From JACJXF01 sp964349045 (GTDB lineage Bacteria; Bacteroidota; Bacteroidia; Bacteroidales; GCA-2748055): 20,860 bases of DNA. The stretch spans positions 1 to 20,860 of the forward strand of contig CAYGFI010000081.1 in the NCBI GenBank assembly GCA_964349045.1, given 5' to 3'. Below, piece by piece: positions 1 through 7,700 of this stretch. The notes under the pieces were generated by a model. That model was not told the DNA's origin and made no database searches. It worked only from the letters and a program-made list of their open reading frames with translations. Both the position numbers and the translations under genes were made by a program. How positions within the stretch are numbered: the first letter of the stretch is position 1; each line of letters starts with the position of its first letter.

Positions 1-5
1 ATGTA

Positions 6-1262
6 ATGGATAAAATTACACTGAAGAAAATAATTGTTGAGAATCATGAATTTATCTTGAACCTGAAACTAATTTCACGAAAAGAATCCTTGGAACCTGC
101 TGCTAACTATGTGTTTTGTGGAATTCGAAGGTGTGGAAAGAGTTTTTTGCAGTATCAGCAGATTCAACAATTAATGAAAGGTGAGCCTCCGGAAAATTTT
201 GTCTATATAAATTTTGAGGATGAACGGTTTATTGAATTCAATGCTTCCCATTTCGATTTAATCCTGGATTGCGGAATGGAATTGTATGCCAGCAAGCCGG
301 TGTTGTTTTTCGATGAGATTCAAAATATTGATCAGTGGGAAAAATATGCAAGGCGACTGGCAGATAATGGATATCAGGTGTTTATCACCGGAAGCAATAC
401 AAAAATGCTTAGTAAAGAGATTGGAACTACCTTAGGGGGCAGATATTTAATTAAAGAGTTATATCCCTTGTCGTTTGATGAATTTTTAACTTTTAAGCAA
501 GTTGTGCCAGAAAAAAACTTTGAATTTTCGAAGCAGCGGTTTGAAATAAAGAAACACTTTGAAAACTATTTACAATTTGGTGGTTTTCCGGAAATATCGA
601 AATACCAGAACCCCAAGGAGTATTTGAGCAGCATTTACATGAAAGTTTTTTATGGCGATTTATTAGCCCGCAACCGCTTGCAAAGCGAGCATATTATTAA
701 GCTGCTTATTAAAAAATTGGCAGAAAGTGTGAATAATGAAACCTCCATCAACCGCATTAAAAACCTGATAATTTCTACCGGGCATAAAGTAGGCAGTAAT
801 ACCATAACCGATTACCTGAGTCATCTGTTTGATTCCTATTTGGTTTTTCCACTCCATAATTTTGCTTCAAATTTCACAGAACGCGAAACAAAAAAGAAAT
901 ATTACTTTATTGACCCGGGCATTTTAAACCTTTTTATTATCGATCAGCCTGCAAAACTGCTTGAAAATATTGTGTTTTTGCATCTTTACAAGCAGTATAA
1001 TGAAAAACTTTTCTATTTTAAACGGAAGCTTGAGGTTGATTTTTATATTCCAGACGAAAAGCTGCTTATACAAGTTAGCTATTCACTTTCGGACCCTGAG
1101 ACAAAAAAGCGTGAGATAGACGCTCTTGAATCGGCTATGCGTGAGCTGAAAATAAAGCAGGCCACCATAATATCTTACGATGAAGAAGCAACTATTGAAA
1201 CAGACAACTGTTCAATTCAGGTTATTCCGGTATGGCAATGGATATTAACCCGTAAACTATAA
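6..1262 (+). CDS. AAA-family ATPase with C-terminal DUF4143 (nuclease-like) domain
   Basis: A 418-residue ATP-binding protein of the AAA_14/DUF4143 type, a family abundant in Bacteroidota and archaea whose biological role is poorly defined. The Walker A motif GIRRCGKS is at residues 39-46 and Walker B VLFFDE at 99-104, followed by the sensor-like ITGSN segment. The second half is DUF4143-like and ends in a region resembling a PD-(D/E)XK nuclease core. Here the core reads E343-V-D345 followed by Q356-V-S358, so the usual E-x-K is replaced by Q-x-S; I recall this in one subfamily, and it suggests the nuclease site may be inactive. There is no signal peptide, so it is cytoplasmic. The ATG at 6 is the first usable start; an ATG at 1 is followed at once by a stop. 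Any promoter lies outside the window. It is not a close duplicate of the ATPase downstream. Family assignment is firm; function is unknown. Confidence 0.9.
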   Translation: MDKITLKKIIVENHEFILNLKLISRKESLEPAANYVFCGIRRCGKSFLQYQQIQQLMKGEPPENFVYINFEDERFIEFNASHFDLILDCGMELYASKPVLFFDEIQNIDQWEKYARRLADNGYQVFITGSNTKMLSKEIGTTLGGRYLIKELYPLSFDEFLTFKQVVPEKNFEFSKQRFEIKKHFENYLQFGGFPEISKYQNPKEYLSSIYMKVFYGDLLARNRLQSEHIIKLLIKKLAESVNNETSINRIKNLIISTGHKVGSNTITDYLSHLFDSYLVFPLHNFASNFTERETKKKYYFIDPGILNLFIIDQPAKLLENIVFLHLYKQYNEKLFYFKRKLEVDFYIPDEKLLIQVSYSLSDPETKKREIDALESAMRELKIKQATIISYDEEATIETDNCSIQVIPVWQWILTRKL

Positions 1263-1350
1263 AAAATTTGGGTTTGGTATGGATAAGTGGTTAAAAAGGT
1301 GGTGGTGGAGGGGTTTAGGGCGAGTAGGAAATTGATGGTCGAATGAATTT

Positions 1351-1441
1351 ACCACGGAGACACTGAGGGCAAGGAGTGACACGGAGGTTTGTTGTTGAAG
1401 TATTTTTTCTCTGAAACTCCGCGATCTCCTTGTCTCTGTGG
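1351..1441. repeat. Palindromic REP-like intergenic repeat
   Basis: An imperfect long hairpin. The outer arm accacggagacac (from 1351) pairs with tctctgtggt (ending 1441), and the segments aaggag (from 1371) and ctcctt (1426-1431) also pair. Inner arms cacggaggttt (1379-1389) and aaactccgcg (1415-1424) are complementary with few mismatches. A further half-copy, cggaaacacggagag, lies at 1460-1474. Sequences built on accacggagacac are widespread intergenic repeats in environmental bacteria. There is no T-tract, so it is not a standard terminator. The rest of the 1263-1510 gap shows a G-rich stretch (about 1290-1330) and nothing else recognisable. Confidence 0.7.
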
Positions 1442-1510
1442 TATTAAAAATATTTACGACGGAAACACGGAGAGATATATTATTGAGGCAAATTGAAAAT
1501 AAAATATTTA

Positions 1511-1541
1511 TACATTTTTCAAGTTGTACTTGAAAAATGTA
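1511..1541. promoter_or_regulatory. Perfect 14-bp inverted repeat, candidate operator
   Basis: The left arm tacatttttcaagt (1511-1524) and right arm acttgaaaaatgta (1528-1541) are exact reverse complements separated by tgt. The right arm overlaps the first bases of the -7 box of the downstream ATPase gene and lies 9 bp before its ATG. That position fits a dimeric repressor site or autoregulation. A hairpin in RNA is less likely, because transcription from the -7 box would start downstream of it. Confidence 0.7.
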
Positions 1542-1547
1542 TATTTG
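1540..1547 (+). promoter_or_regulatory. Bacteroidota-type -7 promoter box (TATATTTG)
   Basis: TATATTTG matches the Bacteroidota sigma-factor -7 consensus TAnnTTTG exactly. The ATG at 1551 follows after 3 bp, so a start site about 7 nt downstream would give a leaderless or nearly leaderless transcript. No convincing TTTG/TTG -33 box is seen at the usual 19-21 bp upstream; that region is the T-rich left arm of the inverted repeat. Confidence 0.6.
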
Positions 1548-1550
1548 CAA

Positions 1551-2711
1551 ATGATAAAACGAGAAATACAAGAGGAACTGTTAAATCTTAGCCGGCAATA
1601 TCCGGTTTTAACTATTACCGGACCCAGGCAGGCAGGTAAAACCACGCTTGCAAAAATTACCTTTCCCAATTACAATTATTGCAATCTTGAACATCCGGAA
1701 ATTAGGGACATTGCAAGAATTGATCCGAATGCCTTCTTCAAAATGTATCAAACACCCCTAATAATCGATGAAATACAAAGGCTACCTCAATTATTGTCTT
1801 TTATACAAGTCATGGTTGATGCAAAGCCGGAAAAGGGTAGTTTCATTATCACAGGTAGTCATCAGTTTAGCTTAAACGAGGCTATTTCTCAGTCATTGGC
1901 AGGCCGCACTGCGCTATTACGCTTACTTCCATTATCAATAAACGAAATCGCTTCAGCCGGAATAAAAACAGAAAGAGATGAACTTATTTCAACAGGGTTT
2001 TTGCCCGGGGTTTACAACGATAAACTTACTCCATTCAAAGCGTACCGGAATTACTTTCAGACTTATGTTGACAGGGATCTGAAGCAGTTACTAAAAGTCA
2101 GGGAACTTGTACATTTTGAAAATTTTATGCGATTATTGGCGGGACGTGTAGGACAAGTACTAAACCTGCACTCAATATCGAATGATCTTGGTGTATCCTC
2201 AACAACACTTGCTCAATGGTTATCGGTATTGGAAGCATCATTTCTGATTATAAGAATTTTTCCATATTATGAGAATTTTGGAAAACGGATAATTAAATCT
2301 CCAAAACTCTTTTTTACCGAAACCGGTCTGGTTTCTTATCTGCTTGGAATTGAAAACCCGGATCAGGTATCGAGTCATCCTCTTTTGGGTCAGCTATTTG
2401 AAAATATGGTTGTTGTCGATGCCATAAAAACCAGGCTGAACAAAGGGGAAGACCATAATATTTTCTTCTACAAGGATAATAACCAGAATGAAGTAGATAT
2501 TATTTATAAAAGTAAGAACAGCCTGATACCCATTGAGATAAAATCAGCAATGACTTTTAATGATCATTTACTTGACGGAATCAGGTATTTTCAAAGAACC
2601 GTTCCCAATATAACTAAAGCGTATATGATCTATTCCGGAGAATTATCTTTCAGTAAAAATGAAATTGAAGTAATAAATTTCAAGGATAGTTATAAAATAT
2701 TTGGGGGCTAG
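1551..2711 (+). CDS. AAA-family ATPase with DUF4143 domain and intact nuclease-like motif
   Basis: A 386-residue ATPase of the AAA_14/DUF4143 family. Walker A GPRQAGKT is at residues 24-31 and Walker B LIIDE at 70-74, followed by QRLP. The C-terminal DUF4143 part keeps a full D-ExK type core, E314-V-D316 then E329-I-K331, unlike the preceding ATPase where this is degraded. A winged-helix-like middle region (LGVSSTTLAQWLSVLEAS) is typical of the family and could bind DNA. I chose the ATG at 1551 (MIKREIQEEL), the usual beginning of this family. An in-frame TTG at 1524 would add nine residues encoded by the inverted repeat and promoter and is rejected. The -7 box 3 bp before the ATG and the perfect inverted repeat suggest leaderless expression under tight control. 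There is no signal peptide. Function of the family is unknown. Confidence 0.9.
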   Translation: MIKREIQEELLNLSRQYPVLTITGPRQAGKTTLAKITFPNYNYCNLEHPEIRDIARIDPNAFFKMYQTPLIIDEIQRLPQLLSFIQVMVDAKPEKGSFIITGSHQFSLNEAISQSLAGRTALLRLLPLSINEIASAGIKTERDELISTGFLPGVYNDKLTPFKAYRNYFQTYVDRDLKQLLKVRELVHFENFMRLLAGRVGQVLNLHSISNDLGVSSTTLAQWLSVLEASFLIIRIFPYYENFGKRIIKSPKLFFTETGLVSYLLGIENPDQVSSHPLLGQLFENMVVVDAIKTRLNKGEDHNIFFYKDNNQNEVDIIYKSKNSLIPIEIKSAMTFNDHLLDGIRYFQRTVPNITKAYMIYSGELSFSKNEIEVINFKDSYKIFGG

Positions 2712-2747
2712 AAAAATGGTTTTTTGAACCGACGAATGAGATTATGA

Positions 2748-2764
2748 ATCAGCCGCTGGCTGAT
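2748..2764. repeat. Small perfect palindrome in the intergenic gap
   Basis: The sequence atcagccgctggctgat has 7-bp perfect arms around gct, 37 bp after the ATPase stop. No T-tract follows, so it is only a weak candidate for a terminator or operator. The rest of the 2712-2851 gap shows no clear promoter box. Confidence 0.35.
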
Positions 2765-2851
2765 AAATGGATAAGAATAAATCTCTTGATATAATTTTTG
2801 AACAAACAGCTCACAAATCAGTTAACTTAATACACGAATAATAATTTATCC

Positions 2852-3976
2852 ATGCGTTATAATTTCATTATAATAATTTTTTTCATGGTATTTTCCGCAT
2901 GTAAAAACAATTCCACGCAAACAAATCAACACGATACAGAAAAAAAAGACAGTCTCTCATGTTGTATTTCTCCATCGGGTAATACAAAATATGACCTTAT
3001 AATGAAACAGGCGGATGCTGAAATAACTAAGCCTCCACCCGGAATGGTTTTTATACCGGCAGGTGTTTTTACCATGGGAGGACGGGAAAATACGTTTGCC
3101 CGACCTGATGAATTTCCAAACCATAAGGTAAGCGTAAACAGTTTTTTCATGGATGAACACGAAGTGACCAACCGGCAGTTTATGGCGTTTGTAGAAGCAA
3201 CCGGTTATGTAACCATTGCTGAACAAGCGCCTGACTGGGAAGAAATGAAAAAATCATTACCGTCCGGAACTCCAAAGCCCCCTGCCGATATATTGGTTGC
3301 CGGATCTCTCGAATTTAACCCGCCAGATCATCCGGTTCCATTGGATAATCACATGATCTGGTGGAAATGGTCAAAAGGAGTATCATGGAAAAAACCATTT
3401 GGCGCTGAAAGCGATATAAATGGAAAGGAGGACTTTCCGGTAGTACATATAAGCTGGATTGATGCGCAAGCTTATGCCGGGTGGGCGGGAAAAAGACTAC
3501 CAACCGAAGCAGAGTGGGAATACGCTGCCCGCGCCGGTAACGATGAATATATTTATCCCTGGGGAAATGAGGGTATTGATGAAGGAGAAATAAAAGCAAA
3601 CAGCTGGCAGGGCAATTTTCCAAATTACAATTCCACAAAGGATGGATTCTATGACCTGGCGCCCGTGAAGAGTTTTCCGCCAAATGACTGGGGATTATTT
3701 GATATGGCCGGCAACGTATGGGAATGGTGCAACGATTGGTACCATTACGATTATTATAAAAGCTTCGGTGCTTCTGAAATTGCTGCCAATCCGCAGGGAC
3801 CTGCTAAAAGTTACGACCCAATGGACCCACATGCACAAAAGAAATCAATGCGGGGAGGCTCCTATTTATGCAATGATTCATATTGTGCCGGATACCGCGC
3901 TTCAGCCCGCATGAAATCGACACCCGATTCAGGAACTCCACATGGGGGATTCAGATGCGTGAAGGACATTAAGTAA
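2852..3976 (+). CDS. Formylglycine-generating enzyme (SUMF1/FGE), lipoprotein with both catalytic cysteines
   Basis: A 374-residue protein of the FGE-sulfatase family. A hydrophobic signal ends in the lipobox FSAC with C17 as the lipidation site, followed by a polar linker to about residue 60 and then the FGE domain (GMVFIPAGVFTMGG ... DEHEVTNRQFM ... RLPTEAEWEYAARAG ... DMAGNVWEWCNDW). The last part, RGGSYLCNDSYC, places C340 and C345 where human FGE has its copper-binding catalytic pair (Cys336/Cys341), and TPDS and GGFRC follow as in true FGEs. Many Bacteroidota FGE-fold lipoproteins, including the T9SS parts GldJ and GldK, lack this pair, so this one is probably a real oxygen- and copper-dependent enzyme converting sulfatase cysteine to formylglycine. 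As a lipoprotein it would act outside the inner membrane on exported sulfatases. No sulfatase is encoded in the window. The enzyme call is strong; the substrate is inferred. Confidence 0.88.
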   Translation: MRYNFIIIIFFMVFSACKNNSTQTNQHDTEKKDSLSCCISPSGNTKYDLIMKQADAEITKPPPGMVFIPAGVFTMGGRENTFARPDEFPNHKVSVNSFFMDEHEVTNRQFMAFVEATGYVTIAEQAPDWEEMKKSLPSGTPKPPADILVAGSLEFNPPDHPVPLDNHMIWWKWSKGVSWKKPFGAESDINGKEDFPVVHISWIDAQAYAGWAGKRLPTEAEWEYAARAGNDEYIYPWGNEGIDEGEIKANSWQGNFPNYNSTKDGFYDLAPVKSFPPNDWGLFDMAGNVWEWCNDWYHYDYYKSFGASEIAANPQGPAKSYDPMDPHAQKKSMRGGSYLCNDSYCAGYRASARMKSTPDSGTPHGGFRCVKDIK

Positions 3977-4086
3977 AAATAATTTTCTCCATTAAATCAA
4001 TAAACTTTAACTCTTCACGTTTTTAGATTTTCTATCTATTGTCATGGCATTACTTTTTGAGGAGATAAATTTTTAAAAGTGACACG

Positions 4087-4275
4087 ATGATACAACTCAA
4101 TAACATCCATAAAACTTACTATATCGGTCAGAATAGTCTGCATGTACTAAAAGGTGTAGACATGAATGTCGGTAAGGGCGAGATGGTATCCATAATGGAA
4201 GATCTTTCAAAAGAAAGTAAGATCAAAGGGGAGGAAAAGAAGGAAGAACCGAAGAAAACTGAGGAAAAGAAATAA
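4087..4275 (+). pseudogene. Remnant of a MacB/LolD-type ABC transporter ATPase
   Basis: The first 37 residues (MIQLNNIHKTYYIG, then HVLKGVDMNVGKGEMVSIM) are the standard beginning of a MacB/LolD-type ABC ATPase up to the strand just before Walker A. Residue 38 should begin the GxSGSGKS loop; instead the frame runs into EDLSKESKIKG and a Lys/Glu-rich tail, and stops after 62 residues. Walker A, the Q-loop, the LSGGQ signature and Walker B are all missing. The simplest reading is an in-frame internal deletion with a junction near 4197/4198 that joined the head to what may be the same gene's C-terminal tail. A GAGGAG stretch at about 4061 lies upstream. No permease gene follows. If translated, the product cannot bind ATP in the normal way. 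Confidence 0.7.
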
Positions 4276-4709
4276 ACCAAATTCCAGATAACTACCTGAC
4301 AGGAAACCAGATTAGAATACTTCCGGCTTCCTGCTTTACTTTTTCGCAGGAAAAAATTGAACCACTTCCGGCTTCATTTGTTTAAAGCAGTGTATATTTG
4401 TATAAATGTTTCAGGTAGTAACTTAATCCTCAAAACAAAATTTATTTCAAGGGATGGTGCAACCTTCATATTATTAATTTGGTCATTATAGTGTTTGTGT
4501 TATCAAAAATTGAAATTCTCATAATAAAGATATTTTGATCTTAATATTTTTTATTAATAAAATTTGTTAACATTGCACGTCCATATATACATTATATATC
4601 CCTTTAATATCTGTTATATTCAGATAGTTACATTTATTTTATCAAACGGATTCAAACCAATTAATAACTGTTATTAAAAGTTTCAGGTAAAAAATAAACT
4701 TAAAAAACA
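4276..4709. other. 434-bp non-coding region upstream of the beta-helix gene
   Basis: No gene is visible on either strand. Two copies of acttccggcttc occur (from 4319 and 4364), and a short stem cctgc/gcagg lies at 4330-4350. The 9-bp word tttcaggta occurs twice, at about 4409 and again at about 4681 just before the next gene. The rest is very AT-rich, as expected for a long 5' leader or promoter region. Confidence 0.5.
4393..4400 (+). promoter_or_regulatory. Candidate -7 promoter box (TATATTTG)
   Basis: TATATTTG is an exact match to TAnnTTTG. No good -33 box is seen at 19-21 bp; a TTTG lies too close at 4377-4380. If used, it would give the downstream 1804-residue gene a leader of about 300 nt. 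Confidence 0.4.
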
Positions 4710-7700
4710 ATGAAAAAACTATTAATCTTATTTGCCGCCTTAATTATGAGTATGCATACCATTCTGGCAACCGATGTATCCGGAACTATTTCCACCGACA
4801 GCACATGGGACCTGGCTAATAGCCCCTATATCGTAACTTCCTCTCTAACTATTAATCATGGTGTTACGCTAACCATTGAATCAGGGGTAACGGTAAAATT
4901 TAATAATAGTCAATACCTGTATTTATATGGAAACCTCAATGCAACCGGAGTGGTTTTTACGTCGAATAACGCAATTCCGGCGCCGGGTAACTGGGGATAT
5001 ATCCAAGTGGGTAGCTCCACAGTTGCGGATTCAGGAAATCTGGTTTTAAACTCCTGCCAGATTCAATATGCTAACCAATTATACGTGTATAATGGGACAG
5101 CGACCTTAACAAATACCGATATTACCAATATTACCACTTATGGTGTTACCGTTGAATCCAACGGTACTCTTAATATTTCCGGAGGAAATATCAATACCAA
5201 TAGTCCCTCAGCCGCTTCCTACGGTAGTGGAATATTAAATAATTCAAATTCACATTCAACCATATCCGGAGTGAATATCCAGAATTTCCAAAATGGAATT
5301 TCTTTAAATAATAATGCAATGGTAAGTATTTCGGATATTAATATAAGTATCTGTAATTGGCCAATTACTTATGTTGCATCCGCAAATTTAACTGTTAGCG
5401 GGGTCAATTCTTTTGCTGGGAACACAAAATCGGTGGCATACATGAATTTTAGTAATTTTTCTAATGCATTGACACTTCCGGCCTTAAATATACCATATTA
5501 TTTTCAGTATGGTATGACTGTTAATGAAGGTGGAAGCCTGGTTGTGGCCTCAACAAATATTTTGAAATTTCAGGATTATACCCAATTAACAGTTAATGGA
5601 ACATTAATCGCAAATGCCAGTTTGGGTGAATCCATCTTTTTTACCTCATACCGGGATGATAACTGGGGTGGAGATTCCAATAGCGATGGTTCTACCACAG
5701 CTCCAGGCTGGGGAAACTGGTATGGGATCAGATTTAATAACACAAGTATTGATGCTACCGGTCTGATGCGCCGGTGCAAAGTTCGTTATGCCGGTTATTA
5801 TACCGGTGGAATTTCGATGTATGATGCCAGTCCTACAATCGATTCATGTGATATTTCAAACAATTATTATGGGGTATTTATGCAAAATGCATCAAATCCT
5901 GTTTTTACAAATAACACCATCGGGTCAAGCCAGATAACCCCTATTGCTATGTCCTTCGAAGCAGACCCGATCATGAGCAATAACGTATTATCCTTTTCCG
6001 ATAATGCATACAACGCGATCGGACTTTTAGGCGGCACCCTTACTGCAAATGCTACGCTTAAAATACGCTCATTTACCGAAATTCCAAACATAACTTACCT
6101 GCAACTGGATCAGATCATTATTCCGGCTGGTAAAACGTTAACTATAAATAAAGGTGTTGTTCTGAAGTCTATTGGAGGATATTATAACCGGATATTGGTA
6201 CAAGGTACATTAAATGCTATTGCCAGCGCTGACAGTATGATTACATTCACGTCAGCAAAAGATGATAATTACGGTAACCCGGGCGATTCCAACAGAGATG
6301 GCACCATAACTTCACCCGTAATTGGTGATATCGGAGGTATTATATTTACCCCCGGCAGCGCCGGTACTCTGGATTACTGCCGTATTAAATATGCCAGTGT
6401 TTATTATTATGGTTTTACTACCTGCAGTACAACTGAATATCTGAATGAAACCGGTATTGCCATGATTGATGCCAGTCCGACAATTTCCAATTGCGAGTTC
6501 GAAAACCTCAGGTACGGGATATCCTGCTACAGAGCATCCAACCCGGTCCTTTCAAACAATAAAATGATTAATATTACATATACACCTGTCTGTATTTCAG
6601 GAGCATCGGATCCTGCCCTATCAGATTTTTCCTTTACAAATGTTGGATGGCGTGCCATTGGATTAATTGGTGGAAATGTTTGTTTAAATGGTACAATAAA
6701 AAAACGTGATTTGGCTGGATTTACAAACATTACCTATGTTTTATTAGCTGATATGACTGTTAATTCCGGAACATATGTTAATGTAGAACCCGGTGTGGTT
6801 ATTAAAATGAATAATAACAATATATATGTTGATGGGGGCTTTAAAACGTCCGGAACTCCAACCGAAAAGGTAGTATTTACCTCTTTGAATGACGACAACG
6901 AAGGAAATCCTTTTGACTCCAATGGCGACGGAAATGCTACTACACCTAATCCGGGAAACTGGGGGGCAATAAAGTTCAGATCAACAAGTGATGATGTATT
7001 CAGTACTTTGAATCATACCCGGATTAAATACGCCGGTAGTAACAGCGAAGGTGGAGTCAGCTTTTTAAATGCAGGTGGGACACTTAAAAACTCTACCATT
7101 TCAAATACTGCTAACTATGGCGTTTATGTTAACGGTAATTCTACCCCGTTAATTGATACCGTTACGATTCAAAATTGCAATCAGGATCCGATTGCCATGT
7201 CATTAACCTCAAATCCTGTTTTTAACAATATCACCTTTGTTTCAAATTTCAGCCAGGCAATAAAAATAATTGAAGGCACTCTTTCATCAAATGCAAATCT
7301 TATATCACGAAATGTAGCAGGTATCACTAATATTGCTTATATAATCAATCAACTCATAATATCCAGTAATGCAAGGTTAACCATCCAACCCGGGGTGGTA
7401 ATTAAATTCCGCGCTGATTATTGGTACTATGCCAATATTATTGTTCAGGGTAATTTAATCGCAAATGGAACACCCTCCAATAAGATTTATTTCACTTCCT
7501 TCAAAGACGATTCTAAAGGAGGCGATTCAAATAATAACGGGAATACCACAACACCTGAAAAAGGAGATTGGGGGTATGAATATTATGGGACCCCGGGTGG
7601 GATTAAAATATTAAACAACAGCCAGGTTTCTGATACCGTTAACTCATTGAAAAACTGTGAGATTTCATATACTGCAACAGGTTTACGTATTGAAAATTCA

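Noticed and set aside
1524..1550. TTG start nine codons upstream of the second ATPase
   Set aside because: The added codons are the inverted repeat and promoter box; the ATG at 1551 begins with the usual family N-terminus.
2852..3976. T9SS component GldK/GldJ (also FGE-fold lipoproteins)
   Set aside because: Both catalytic cysteines are present, and no gldL/gldM/gldN genes follow.
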